In this document: piece by piece, positions 17,331-26,571 of the stretch
How positions within the stretch are numbered: the stretch's first letter is position 1
Layout of the letters: the number at the start of each line of letters is the position of its first letter
NCBI RefSeq assembly: GCF_009183365.2
Contig: NZ_CP068230.1
Coordinates: forward strand, 1,065,001-1,129,000
Direction: 5' to 3'
Origin: Shewanella algae
Lineage (GTDB): Bacteria; Pseudomonadota; Gammaproteobacteria; Enterobacterales; Shewanellaceae
Length of the DNA: 64,000 bases
Notes under the pieces: generated by a model
Seen by the model: only the letters and a program-made list of their open reading frames with translations
Told to the model about the DNA's origin: nothing
Database searches by the model: none
Program-made: the position numbers and the translations under genes

Positions 17331-19520
17331 ATGCCCGCGAGTCTTGCCAATCAATTACAACATGCTCTGGTGGATGTCTTCAGCGATTCTCCGCTGATCA
17401 CCCTGGAGCAGAATGTTGATCGCGCCCTGGAGATCATCACCCGACAATTGGATTGTGACGGGGTGTTTGTGCTGGCGGCCGGTAAGACACCGGGGCGACT
17501 CAAGACCCGCAATCTCTACCTCAAACCCCAATTCAAGACTCAGCAAGCTTCCCGGGAGTGGGGGCTGGGGAACATGCCTTTTTTTCGCAATCTGTTACGC
17601 CACCCCAAACTCCTGACCTTGGACAGTATTGAAGAGCTTCCCAAGGAAGCTCAGGAAGAGAAACGTTTCTTACGCCAGTGGCAGGTACGCAGCCTGTTGG
17701 TGCTGCCGCCACTGCATCTGGGGGATACCCATATCGCCGTTGGCGCCCTGCAATGCGGCGGCGAAAAGCGCTGGCAGGAAGACTTTATCAATGAACTCAG
17801 CCATGCTGCTGCCATGATAGGTTCGGCAATGGAGCTGACCCGCATCGCCTTGGCGCTGCTGGCCAGTGAGCGCAAGTATCAGGAGCTGTTCCAACAGTTA
17901 CCCCTGGCTTGCGGGCAGTTGGACAGCAGCAACCAACTGACCATGATGAATCGGATAGCCAAGCAGACACTGGTGGCCGGTGACAGCAAGGATCTGCTGG
18001 CGTTGGTGCGTGAGGATGACAAGGGGATTTTGCTCGATACCCTGGCCGTGGTACGCGATGGGGTATTGAATCAGGCCTGGTGTGAGGTTGGTTTTCTGCA
18101 TGGACAGGAGCTCTCTTGGCAAAAACTCAGTTTCAGCCGCAGTAAGGCTGATAAGCGTACTTTGGTGCTGATGGCCGAGGATGTCAGTGAACGCCACAGA
18201 TTGGCCAGCGAGCTGTCATTTCATGCCAATTATGATGCGCTGACCGGCCTGCCCAACCGGGTGCATTTTGAAGCCCTGCTGGCCAAAGTGCTCGGCGAGG
18301 AACAGGCGCCGCCTGTGTGTATTGCCTTTGTGGATCTGGACCAGTTTCGGGTGATCAACAATGTCAGCGGTCATATCGCGGGTGACAGGCTCTTGTGTCA
18401 GGTGGCGCAGCGGCTCAAGCAGCTGGTGCGCAAGGGGGATGTGGTGGCCAGGCTCGGCGGCGATGAGTTCGGGATCCTGATGCATTTTTGCAACCCAGAG
18501 TCGGCCAAACATATCGCCGAGCGTATCTGTCAGCAGCTGTTCAATCACGAATTCAACTGGGAAAACCGCAAACACGGGGTCTCGGCAAGCATAGGCATAG
18601 CCCAGTTGGATCCGGCAGCCCAGGACATTTATACCGTCATGGGCCAGGCCGATGCCGCCTGCCGCCTGGCCAAGGAGCAGGGGCGCAACGGCTGGTTACT
18701 CTACGACAGCAGCGATCCCCGCCTCAAGCGGCTCTACAGCGAAATGACCGCCTCGGTCGATGTCCTTGGAGCCCTGGCCAATGACAGATTTGAGCTCTAT
18801 TTCCAGGAGATCCGCCCGCTGGAGGCTACAGATAGCGGCATGCATCTGGAGATCTTGCTGCGTATGTATCAGGAGGAGGGGGAGATGCTGTCTCCGGCGA
18901 TATTTCTGCCGGCGGCCGAGCGTTATAACCTGGCGTCCAGAGTGGATCGCTGGGTGATAGATCATCTGCTGCTCTGGGGCAATCGGCATCTTGAGTTGTG
19001 GCAATCCCTGTCTTTGGTGTCGCTGAACCTTTCGGCGTCCTCGCTCGAGGATGAGGAGTTTATGGACTGGCTTGAGATGCGCCTGCTGGCCGAACCCGAA
19101 TTGGTCGATAAGCTGTGTATCGAAATCACCGAAACTTCGGTTCTCAGTCAGCTTGAGCAGGCCCACAGGTTGATTGAGCTGCTTAAACCCCTGGGTTGTA
19201 AGCTGGCGATGGATGACTTTGGTGCCGGCTTTTCCTCTTTTGCTTACCTTAAACAGTTGGCGGTGGATTATGTGAAGATTGACGGCCAGTTTGTGCTCAA
19301 TCTCTGTGAAGACAAGGCGGATCAGGCGATTATTGCCGCCATGTGCCAGTTGGGGAGGCAGATGGAGTTTCAAACTATTGCCGAGTTTGTGGAAACCGAG
19401 GCCATAGTGGCGAAACTGCAGGAGCTGGGGGTGGATTATGCTCAGGGCTACGCCATAGGCAAGCCCAGGCCCTTACTTGAGCTGAGTGAGTCCAACCGCA
19501 GTTGTGCCAATGCTTATTGA
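17331..19520 (+). CDS. GAF-GGDEF-EAL cyclic-di-GMP turnover protein
   Basis: 729-residue cytoplasmic signalling protein without membrane segments. Residues about 15-180 look like a GAF sensor, about 185-295 like a PAS-type domain, about 300-460 are GGDEF and about 480-720 EAL. The cyclase site is intact (ARLGGDEF), with an I-site RKGD five residues before it, which implies product inhibition. The EAL domain has EILLR in place of EALLR but keeps NLS, EITETS, DDFGAGFSS, KID, AEFVE and QGY, so phosphodiesterase activity is likely. Its ligand is unknown. It is inserted between thpR and hrpB relative to E. coli. Confidence 0.92.
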   Translation: MPASLANQLQHALVDVFSDSPLITLEQNVDRALEIITRQLDCDGVFVLAAGKTPGRLKTRNLYLKPQFKTQQASREWGLGNMPFFRNLLRHPKLLTLDSIEELPKEAQEEKRFLRQWQVRSLLVLPPLHLGDTHIAVGALQCGGEKRWQEDFINELSHAAAMIGSAMELTRIALALLASERKYQELFQQLPLACGQLDSSNQLTMMNRIAKQTLVAGDSKDLLALVREDDKGILLDTLAVVRDGVLNQAWCEVGFLHGQELSWQKLSFSRSKADKRTLVLMAEDVSERHRLASELSFHANYDALTGLPNRVHFEALLAKVLGEEQAPPVCIAFVDLDQFRVINNVSGHIAGDRLLCQVAQRLKQLVRKGDVVARLGGDEFGILMHFCNPESAKHIAERICQQLFNHEFNWENRKHGVSASIGIAQLDPAAQDIYTVMGQADAACRLAKEQGRNGWLLYDSSDPRLKRLYSEMTASVDVLGALANDRFELYFQEIRPLEATDSGMHLEILLRMYQEEGEMLSPAIFLPAAERYNLASRVDRWVIDHLLLWGNRHLELWQSLSLVSLNLSASSLEDEEFMDWLEMRLLAEPELVDKLCIEITETSVLSQLEQAHRLIELLKPLGCKLAMDDFGAGFSSFAYLKQLAVDYVKIDGQFVLNLCEDKADQAIIAAMCQLGRQMEFQTIAEFVETEAIVAKLQELGVDYAQGYAIGKPRPLLELSESNRSCANAY

Positions 19521-19655
19521 TTCATACAGGCTGGCACAGACTGACATCAGGATACCTGGTGTAGTTTGCAGGACATGCTCAGGGCCTTCCTGTTAGCCAC
19601 GGCGGCTGAAACTGGTTACACTGAGCGCCTGTTTTTGTAAGCCATGCCCTGAATC

Positions 19656-22211
19656 TTGAACGACTTACCCATTCAATCCCTGTTGCCTCAACTGCGCCAA
19701 ACCTTGGCCACTTGTCGGCAAGTTATCCTCGAGGCGCCTACCGGAGCCGGTAAATCCACCGCGCTGCCCTTGGCACTGCTCGACTGGCCGGAAATCGACG
19801 GCAAGATCCTCATGTTGGAGCCCCGGCGGGTTGCAGCGCGGGCCATCGCCGGCTTTTTGGCGCGCCAAAGAGGGCAGGCACTGGGGCAAGAGGTGGGGTT
19901 CAGGGTTCGCGGTGAGAGTCAGGTCAGCGGCAACACCCGACTCGAGATCATCACCGAGGGGGTACTGACCCGCATGATCCAGCAGGACCCTGAGCTCAAG
20001 GGCGTTGCCATGATCATTTTCGATGAGATCCATGAGCGCCATCTGAGCACAGATCTCGGTCTGGCGCTGGCACTGGAAGTGCAGGCCTCATTGCGGGACG
20101 ATTTACACTTGCTGGCCATGTCGGCAACGCTCGAAGGCCTGCCGTTACAAACCTTGATGCCGGATGCCAAGCTGCTTGCCAGTGAGGGCCGCAGCTACCC
20201 TGTGACTATCGCCTACAGCGCCGCTTCGGCGCAGAGGCGCAGCGGTTCGGGTTCCGGCTCTGGCATGGCACCTTGGCTTGAACATATGGGGCGGCAGTTG
20301 CTGGCGCTGCTGGACCCTCAACAGGCCAGTGCTTTGGGGGTTAGCGAAGCGCAGCAACAGGGCTCGATACTCGCCTTCCTGCCGGGACAGGGGGAAATTC
20401 AGCGCCTCAAGCACTATCTGCAATCCAGAGTTGCGGCCAATGTGCGCATTTGTCCTCTCTACGGCTCACTGAGTGCCAAAGAGCAGGATGCGGCGATTGC
20501 CCCGGCCAATGCCGGTGAGCGTAAGCTGGTGCTGTCCACCAACCTGGCGGAATCCAGTCTGACCATAGAGGGGATTACTCTGGTGGTGGACAGTGGTTAC
20601 AAGCGCCAGGCCAGTTTCAACCCCCGCAGCGGCGTGACCCGTTTGGGACTCAAGCGTATCAGCCAGGCATCGGCCACTCAAAGAGCCGGGCGGGCTGGGC
20701 GCACCAGTGCGGGTTTTTGCTTAAGGCTTTGGGGCCAGGAGGAGCACGGCCGCTTGCCGCAGGCGGATGAACCGGAAATCTTGCATGCCGACTTGCTCTC
20801 CATGGCCCTGGATGCGGCCTGCTGGGGTGTGCACAGCCTCAGTGACTTGCCTTTACTGACACTACCGGCCAGAGCCAATGAGGCGGTGGCCTGGCAGCTG
20901 TTACAGTCGCTGCAATTGGTTGACCCGCAACGTAAGCTTACCGCCCATGGCCGCGCGGCCTATGCACTGGGGGTGCAGCCACGGTTGGCGCACATGCTGC
21001 TCCGGGCGCAGAGTTTGGGGCAGGCGCGCGGCGACCCCGAGCTCGCCGGTCTGGCTTGTCTGCTGGCTGCCTTATTGGAGGCCAGAAGCCTTGCGGGCAA
21101 CAACGCCGATATCATGGATAAACTTTCTCAGGCCACTCAAGGCCTTGAAGCCAGACAAGTCGGCAACTGGCTCAGACGCTTAGGGCTTAACGGCAAGGCG
21201 GCGGATTTTCTGAAATTGGCGAATCGTGCCGATTGCGCCCTGTTGTTGGCGCTGGCATTTCCTGACAGGATAGCCAAGGCAAGAGGCGTCGAGGGCTATC
21301 AGCTGGCCAATGGCAGCGGCGTGGTGCTCGATGCCGGTGACAGCCTCAGCGGCTGCGAGTTTCTGGTGGTGGCCGATTACCAGGAGACCGAGGGCCGCAG
21401 CGCCGGCCGCATCTATCTGGCGGCCGAATTACCGGCGGGATTGCTGGAAAATGAGCTGGCCTTTCTCTGTACCTGGCAACAGCAGGCGGGCTGGGATGAG
21501 TCCAAGGGACGTTTCTTTGCCGAGCGCCAACTGCGTCTGGGGGAGATAATACTCAAGCGGGAGGCCGAGAAAGAGGCGGATCCCAAGCTGAGGGCTCAGG
21601 CGATTATGGCGCTGCTGCGCAGTAAAGGCTTGGCGCTGCTCAATATGGATGAGGATGTCAGGCAGCTCCAGTTCAGGCTGGCACTGGCAAGATCCAAAGA
21701 TCCGAACCTATTTCCGGACAACAGCGATCCGGCGCTGCTGGATTCTCTCGAGGAGTGGTTGGAGCCGTTTTTGAGCGATATCAAGCAGCTAAAGGGATTA
21801 ATGGCATTGGATATCAAGCAGCTGCTGCTCAATCGCCTCGAGTGGCAGGTGCTGCAGACACTGAATGAATGGCTGCCGAGCCATTGGAAAATGGCCACGG
21901 GCACCCGGGCACCGATCCGCTATGATGCCGGCGGCAGGGCGCTGCTGAGTGTGCGTCTGCAGGAAGCGCTGGGCATGGCCGAAAGCCCGCGGCTGCTGCA
22001 AGGGGAGTTGACCGTAACCATGGAACTCTTGTCTCCGGCGCAGCGCCCTTTGGCGCTGACGGCCGATCTGGCCAGTTTTTGGCAAGGGCCCTATGTCGAG
22101 GTGAAAAAAGAGATGCGTGGGCGCTACCCTAAACACCTGTGGCCCGACGATCCGGCCAATACTTTGCCGACTAAATTCACCAAGAAAAAGACCTTGAATA
22201 TCCAGCAGTAA
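19656..22211 (+). CDS. hrpB: ATP-dependent helicase HrpB
   Basis: 851-residue DEAH/RHA-type helicase. It shows Walker A EAPTGAGKST, the DEAH-box variant DEIHERH, MSATLEG, STNLAESSLTIEGI and the motif VI segment QRAGRAGRTSAG. The C-terminal HrpB-specific domain ends PYVEVKKEMRGRYPKHLWPDDPANTLPT, almost the same as E. coli. Its substrate is not established. The start is TTG 19656 (MNDLPIQSLLPQLRQTL), which matches the E. coli N-terminus; no strong ribosome site is visible. mrcB follows 14 bp later, so the two are co-transcribed. Confidence 0.93.
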   Translation: MNDLPIQSLLPQLRQTLATCRQVILEAPTGAGKSTALPLALLDWPEIDGKILMLEPRRVAARAIAGFLARQRGQALGQEVGFRVRGESQVSGNTRLEIITEGVLTRMIQQDPELKGVAMIIFDEIHERHLSTDLGLALALEVQASLRDDLHLLAMSATLEGLPLQTLMPDAKLLASEGRSYPVTIAYSAASAQRRSGSGSGSGMAPWLEHMGRQLLALLDPQQASALGVSEAQQQGSILAFLPGQGEIQRLKHYLQSRVAANVRICPLYGSLSAKEQDAAIAPANAGERKLVLSTNLAESSLTIEGITLVVDSGYKRQASFNPRSGVTRLGLKRISQASATQRAGRAGRTSAGFCLRLWGQEEHGRLPQADEPEILHADLLSMALDAACWGVHSLSDLPLLTLPARANEAVAWQLLQSLQLVDPQRKLTAHGRAAYALGVQPRLAHMLLRAQSLGQARGDPELAGLACLLAALLEARSLAGNNADIMDKLSQATQGLEARQVGNWLRRLGLNGKAADFLKLANRADCALLLALAFPDRIAKARGVEGYQLANGSGVVLDAGDSLSGCEFLVVADYQETEGRSAGRIYLAAELPAGLLENELAFLCTWQQQAGWDESKGRFFAERQLRLGEIILKREAEKEADPKLRAQAIMALLRSKGLALLNMDEDVRQLQFRLALARSKDPNLFPDNSDPALLDSLEEWLEPFLSDIKQLKGLMALDIKQLLLNRLEWQVLQTLNEWLPSHWKMATGTRAPIRYDAGGRALLSVRLQEALGMAESPRLLQGELTVTMELLSPAQRPLALTADLASFWQGPYVEVKKEMRGRYPKHLWPDDPANTLPTKFTKKKTLNIQQ

Positions 22212-22225
22212 ATTTTGGGATAAGC

Positions 22226-24553
22226 ATGACCACCAAGAAAAGTACCACGAAAAAAAGTACCAGAAAAACCAGCAGCAAGAGCAAACCGGCGCAGCAAAGC
22301 CCCGGGCTATGGCGCAGGTTATGGTCGATAACCTGGAAGCTGGCCCTTATTCTGGTAGCGGCGTTGACTATCTATTGTATCTACCTGGATCAGATCATCG
22401 CCCGTAAGTTTGAAGGGCAGAAGTGGCACTTGCCGGCGCAGGTGTTCAGTCGCTCCATGGCACTCTATCCCGGGGCGGCGGTGAGCCATGCCCAGCTGAT
22501 GGCCGAACTTAAACTGCTGGGCTATCGCAAGGTGGCCAATCCGCGCCAGGTGGGGGAGTTTTCTGCCTCCAGTACCCGAATCGAGCTGTGGCGCCGCCCC
22601 TTCCTGCATCCTGAGGGGAGCCAGGCAGAGCAGCGGGTGATGATAAGTTTCGACTCCAACGGCGTCACTTCGGTGGCGCGTATGAGCGACAAACGCCAAC
22701 TGGCGGTGTTTCATCTCGAACCTGTACTGCTGGACAGGATCATCGCCGGCGATGGTGAGGACAGGCTGTTTGTACCAACCGAACAGATCCCCGAAAACAT
22801 AGTCGAAGCGCTTATTCTGGTGGAAGACCGCAGCTTCTATGAACACCACGGGGTGAACCCCTTTGCCATCGCCCGTGCCCTGCTGGTCAATATCAGTGCC
22901 GGTCGCACGGTACAGGGCGGCTCGACCCTGACCCAGCAGCTGGCGAAGAACTTCTTCCTCTCCAGCGAGCGCTCCTTGATCCGTAAGGCCAGAGAGGCCC
23001 TGATGGCGCTGATTATCGATTTTCGTTACAGCAAGGATGAAATCCTCGAGGCCTATCTCAATGAGGTCTACATGGGACAGGACAAATCCAGAGCCGTACA
23101 TGGCATGGGGCTGGCATCGCAATTCTATTTTGGCCGCCCGGTCGGAGAGCTGACCCTGGCGCAGCAAGCCTTCCTGGTCGCCGCCATCAAGGGGCCATCT
23201 TACTACAACCCCTGGCGCTATCCTGACAGGGCTCAGGAGCGGCGCGATCTGGTGCTCAGGCTCTTGATGGAAGGCAGCAAAATTTCTGTCGACCAATACA
23301 AGGCGGCAGCGGAGTCGCCGCTGGGATTAAGGCGCTCGGACAAACCTGTGCACCAGAAACTGCCGGCCTTCTTTGCCGTGGTCAAACAGGAACTCAAGGA
23401 TCGCTATGGTGCGGCGCTGCTGAAGCAGTCCGGCGTCAAGGTCTATACCACCTTGGATCCCATGGCGCAGGAAGCCGCCGAAAACGCCGTTGAGCGAACC
23501 CTGAAGGAGCTTGGCAAGAAAGATAAAGAGTTGCAGGTAGGCATGGTGGTGACCGACAAGTACAGCGCCGGGATCGCCGCCATGGTGGGCGACAAGGTGC
23601 CGGGTTACGAGGGTTTCAACCGGGCGGTGGAAATTCGCCGTCCCATAGGTTCACTGGTCAAGCCCTTTGTTTATGCCACGGCGCTGGCTCAGGGCAGCAA
23701 GTTCAATCTCGCCAGCCCACTCAAAGATGAGGCCATTACCCTCAAGAATGAACAGGGCAAGACCTGGTCGCCACAGAATGTGGATCGCAAGTTCCGTGGC
23801 CAGGTGCCACTGTTGACGGCGTTCAAGAAATCGATGAATGTGCCGACCGTGAATTTGGGGATGAATGTCGGTGTCGATGCCGTGGCCGCGACGCTAAAAG
23901 AGGCCGGCTGGAATGAAGCTGTATCGGCTTATCCTTCTATGTTGCTCGGCGCAGTGAACGGTTCCCCCTTGATGGTGGCGCAGGTATATCAGACCCTGGC
24001 GGACGGTGGCCGTTATCGTCAGCTCAATGCGGTGACAGCCGTGCTGGACAGCGACAACCAGCCCCTGCCTGTGGCCAGTATGCCACGCCATGAGGCGATA
24101 ACGCCTGCGGCTAACTATCTGGTGCAGTACGCCATGACCAAGGTGGTGGAGTCCGGCACGGCTTCGCGTCTAGGGGCGGCCTTCCCCGGCGTGATGCTGG
24201 CGGGCAAGACGGGCACCAGCAACGACCGCCGCGACTCCTGGTTTGCCGGGTTTGACGAGCGTAACGTTGCCGCCGTTTGGGTTGGCCGCGATGACAACGG
24301 CAAGACCCAGTTCTATGGTAGCAGTGGTGCCATGACGGTTTATCAACGCTTCCTCGCCGAGCGGCCGCCGCTGGGGCTGAGGTTGCCGCCGGTCAACGGC
24401 GTGGTGCAGGGCTATTTCGACCGGGATACAGGTGCGGCGAAACAAGCCGATTGCCGTAATGTGGTGGCGGTACCTGCGCTGGCCGACAGTTATCATCCGG
24501 CGCCCAACTGCGGTGAACCTCTGCCTTGGTGGAAGCGGATCCTCGGTGGTTAA
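22226..24553 (+). CDS. mrcB: Penicillin-binding protein 1B
   Basis: 775-residue bifunctional class A PBP. It has a Lys/Ser/Thr-rich cytoplasmic head and one TM segment (about residues 35-57). The UB2H region that binds LpoB follows. The GT51 glycosyltransferase has the catalytic-Glu motif EDRSFYEHHGVNP and GGSTLTQQLAKNFFL. The transpeptidase has SxxK (GSLVKPF), SMN and KTGTS. It polymerises and cross-links peptidoglycan. Its activator gene lpoB lies at 38.1-38.7 kb in the same window. An IS5-type MITE is inserted 15 bp after the stop codon. Confidence 0.95.
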   Translation: MTTKKSTTKKSTRKTSSKSKPAQQSPGLWRRLWSITWKLALILVAALTIYCIYLDQIIARKFEGQKWHLPAQVFSRSMALYPGAAVSHAQLMAELKLLGYRKVANPRQVGEFSASSTRIELWRRPFLHPEGSQAEQRVMISFDSNGVTSVARMSDKRQLAVFHLEPVLLDRIIAGDGEDRLFVPTEQIPENIVEALILVEDRSFYEHHGVNPFAIARALLVNISAGRTVQGGSTLTQQLAKNFFLSSERSLIRKAREALMALIIDFRYSKDEILEAYLNEVYMGQDKSRAVHGMGLASQFYFGRPVGELTLAQQAFLVAAIKGPSYYNPWRYPDRAQERRDLVLRLLMEGSKISVDQYKAAAESPLGLRRSDKPVHQKLPAFFAVVKQELKDRYGAALLKQSGVKVYTTLDPMAQEAAENAVERTLKELGKKDKELQVGMVVTDKYSAGIAAMVGDKVPGYEGFNRAVEIRRPIGSLVKPFVYATALAQGSKFNLASPLKDEAITLKNEQGKTWSPQNVDRKFRGQVPLLTAFKKSMNVPTVNLGMNVGVDAVAATLKEAGWNEAVSAYPSMLLGAVNGSPLMVAQVYQTLADGGRYRQLNAVTAVLDSDNQPLPVASMPRHEAITPAANYLVQYAMTKVVESGTASRLGAAFPGVMLAGKTGTSNDRRDSWFAGFDERNVAAVWVGRDDNGKTQFYGSSGAMTVYQRFLAERPPLGLRLPPVNGVVQGYFDRDTGAAKQADCRNVVAVPALADSYHPAPNCGEPLPWWKRILGG

Positions 24554-24564
24554 CCGTGTAGAGG

Positions 24565-24836
24565 CTAAGGAAGGTGTGAACAAGTCCCATGTGTGCTCTG
24601 CGTCGGCTTACGGGCCTGGATGCAAGGCGTGGTTCGCAGCAAATGGCCTTAGCCCTTTGCAAGAGGCACAACACAGCAGGCAGGCCTGTAAGCCACGCCC
24701 TTCGGGGCTTTCACAGCAACCGGCTCTCTGCGTTATCCGACTTCGACAGGCCCCGGCATGCCTTCAGTCAGATGCCTTGAACGCCAATTGTTGTGCAAGC
24801 CAGAGTGCCACGAGGACTTATTCGCACCTTCCCTAA
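24565..24836. mobile_element. 264-bp MITE with IS5-type terminal inverted repeats and CTAA target duplication
   Basis: The element spans 24569-24832. Its left end GGAAGGTGTGAACAAGTCC (24569-24587) and right end GGACTTATTCGCACCTTCC (24814-24832) are inverted repeats differing at 2 of 19 positions. They match the IS5 end, which begins GGAAGGTGCGAACAAG. It is flanked by CTAA on both sides (24565-24568 and 24833-24836), which fits the IS5 four-base CTAR target duplication. No transposase gene fits in 264 bp, so it is a non-autonomous element. An internal inverted repeat, GGCTTACGGGCCT / AGGCCTGTAAGCC, lies at 24605-24617 and 24682-24694, so the element could fold as RNA. Confidence 0.88.
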
Positions 24837-24850
24837 TAGACATTAGATAG

Positions 24851-24882
24851 CAAAAAGGCCACCTCCGGGTGGCCTTTGACTT
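24851..24882. terminator. Bidirectional terminator between mrcB/MITE and dsbA-like gene
   Basis: Stem AAAGGCCACC-tccg-GGTGGCCTTT with A-rich flank on the left and T-rich on the right. It serves the convergent mrcB and dsbA-like genes. Confidence 0.8.
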
Positions 24883-24921
24883 GTTTGAGAATATCGCGCT
24901 TTATCGCTATACCGTCTGATT

Positions 24922-25659
24922 TCAGCGGCGACGTCTGGTGACGGCGGCGACACCGGCAAAGGCCAGGAACAACCAACCCAGGCTGCCGCCTTCATCTTGC
25001 TTGGCATCTTTTTCGGTAGCCAGGAAATTGATCAGATCGGTCAGTTCGCCCAGAGTGCGAATTTCTCCCAGGTTAATCATATATTTGTCGTTTACCACGA
25101 AGCTTGGCACGCTCTGGATGGCAAATTCATTCTGCTGCTTACGCCACAGGGCGATGACATCATTGATTTTCTTGCTGTCGGCCAAGGCATCATACTGGCT
25201 GACATCGACGCCGTTGGCGGCAAACAATTGCTTGATATCGTCGCGGCTATTGATGGCAGAGGTGTGCTTGTGTCCAGGAGCAGAATGGTCATGGCCATGG
25301 GCCCCTTCCTCGCCCTGAATGGCGGCAAACATAGGATGAACCAGCTTATCAGTCGCGCCCAGCTCCTGCATGATGGCCAGAGACTTCATCACCTCAGTAC
25401 CCAGATCGCTGTTCATAAAGTCGACATGCTTGCTGTCAAAGCTGACTTCTTTATTGAGACCGGCCTTGATGTCCGGCAGATACTGGGTTTCCATGCTGAA
25501 GCAGTTATGACAGTAGAAAGAGTAGAACTCGGTGAGTTTGGGTTCTTCACTGCCTTTCTTGGCTATCTGGGTATAGTGTTTACCTTCGATAAAGTCGGCG
25601 GCGTTGGCGGCCAGCGGGATCAGGGTAAGTGCCATTGCGGCAACCAGTGGCTTGAGCAA
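24922..25659 (-). CDS. DsbA-like thiol:disulfide oxidoreductase with GlyGly-CTERM tail
   Basis: 245-residue exported thioredoxin-fold protein. It has a signal peptide ending AANA, then DFIEGKHYTQ and the active site FYSFYCHNCFSMETQY, that is CHNC in place of the usual CPHC. The cis-Pro loop is SVPSFVVNDKY. A His-rich insert, GAHGHDHSAPGHKHTS, lies near residues 121-136. The C-terminus GGSLGWLFLAFAGVAAVTRRRR has the GlyGly-CTERM form (glycines, one TM helix, arginines) processed by rhombosortase. The start is TTG 25659, six bases after GAGGAG. Function is probably disulfide formation in exported proteins; the redox role is inferred. Confidence 0.87.
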   Translation of the reverse strand: MLKPLVAAMALTLIPLAANAADFIEGKHYTQIAKKGSEEPKLTEFYSFYCHNCFSMETQYLPDIKAGLNKEVSFDSKHVDFMNSDLGTEVMKSLAIMQELGATDKLVHPMFAAIQGEEGAHGHDHSAPGHKHTSAINSRDDIKQLFAANGVDVSQYDALADSKKINDVIALWRKQQNEFAIQSVPSFVVNDKYMINLGEIRTLGELTDLINFLATEKDAKQDEGGSLGWLFLAFAGVAAVTRRRR

Positions 25660-25799
25660 AATAATCTCCTCAGAATTGACCGGGCGCAGCGCCCTTTGCT
25701 GTCAGGTTAGTGTGACTGGCTTAATTATGACTTAAGCGTCGGCACCTTTGGCGGCCATTTCTGTGAGCGAGGCTAAGCTTTGACGGTTTGCCTGGTTAT

Positions 25800-26453
25800 T
25801 CAACCTCGCAGGGCTTGCCAGGCTTCGCAGATCTGTCTGAATTTGGCGGCATCACCACCTTGCCTGTCCGGGTGCCACTTCAGCGCCAGTTTACGCCACT
25901 GGCGACGGATCTCCTTGTCGCTGGCGTCGGCTTCCAGCTCCAATACCCGCAGTGCCTCTCGTTGGGCAAAACGGCCGGGACGCACGCCAATATAATCCTG
26001 ATAACTGTTCCAGAAGGACTCCAGCATCTCACGAACAACATTGACGCAGGTGTCGTAGTTGTTCCAGTCGAGGTAGTAGTCTCTAAGCGCTGAGTCATCC
26101 TGTTGCAGTTGCAGCACATTGGCCGGTGGGATCCGCAGCAATATGATATCCATGGCCTGTACCTGCAGCCATTGGCCTGGCAACAGCATGTGTTGCAGTT
26201 CATAGAGGGCATTCATCAACAGGAAGTTGCGTTTGAACAGATCTTTCTCGGGCAGAGGATCCAAGTCGTGCATCAGTCCCTGCTGTTGTAATTCGGTGGC
26301 GAGGTGATGCACCTTCCAGGAGCGGTTGCTGCGTTTGAGCAAGCTGAGCAGCGGCCAGATAAGCGGGTTATCGCCCTTGAGTCGGGTCGGCTTGACCTCA
26401 GTGGTCTCTGGCTGGGCCAGCGCGGGTTTGGCAAGCAGCATGGTAGCAATCAT
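25800..26453 (-). CDS. DnaJ-related protein with C-terminal J domain
   Basis: 217 residues. An N-terminal DnaJ-related domain (NPLIWPLLSLLKRSNRSWKVHHLATELQ, LFKRNFLLMNALYELQHML) is followed by a C-terminal J domain (about residues 165-217, ALRVLELEADASDKEIRRQWRKLALKWHPDRQGGDAAKF). The HPD tripeptide needed to stimulate Hsp70 is present. No zinc-finger or substrate domain is present, so it would direct DnaK to a narrow target set. The far N-terminus (MLLAKPALAQ) slightly resembles a signal peptide, but a J domain implies the cytoplasm. Confidence 0.85.
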   Translation of the reverse strand: MIATMLLAKPALAQPETTEVKPTRLKGDNPLIWPLLSLLKRSNRSWKVHHLATELQQQGLMHDLDPLPEKDLFKRNFLLMNALYELQHMLLPGQWLQVQAMDIILLRIPPANVLQLQQDDSALRDYYLDWNNYDTCVNVVREMLESFWNSYQDYIGVRPGRFAQREALRVLELEADASDKEIRRQWRKLALKWHPDRQGGDAAKFRQICEAWQALRG

Positions 26454-26520
26454 TCATCCTGAACTGACGATAAAATCTACTATGCCACAGGTGTCCGTGG
26501 GTGCAAGGTGAAAATAATGG

Positions 26521-26543
26521 AACCCGGCGTGGAGCCGGGTTCT
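26521..26543 (-). terminator. Hairpin after nfsB
   Basis: Stem AACCCGGC-gtgga-GCCGGGTT between nfsB and the dnaJ-related gene. The following T tract on the minus strand is poor, so the terminator call is moderate. Confidence 0.55.
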
Positions 26544-26571
26544 GAAAGGGATGATGTAAACTCGTTCCTCG

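Noticed and set aside
24589..24780. Open frames inside the 264-bp repeat element
   Set aside because: They have no ribosome site and no recognisable protein; the DNA is explained by the MITE.
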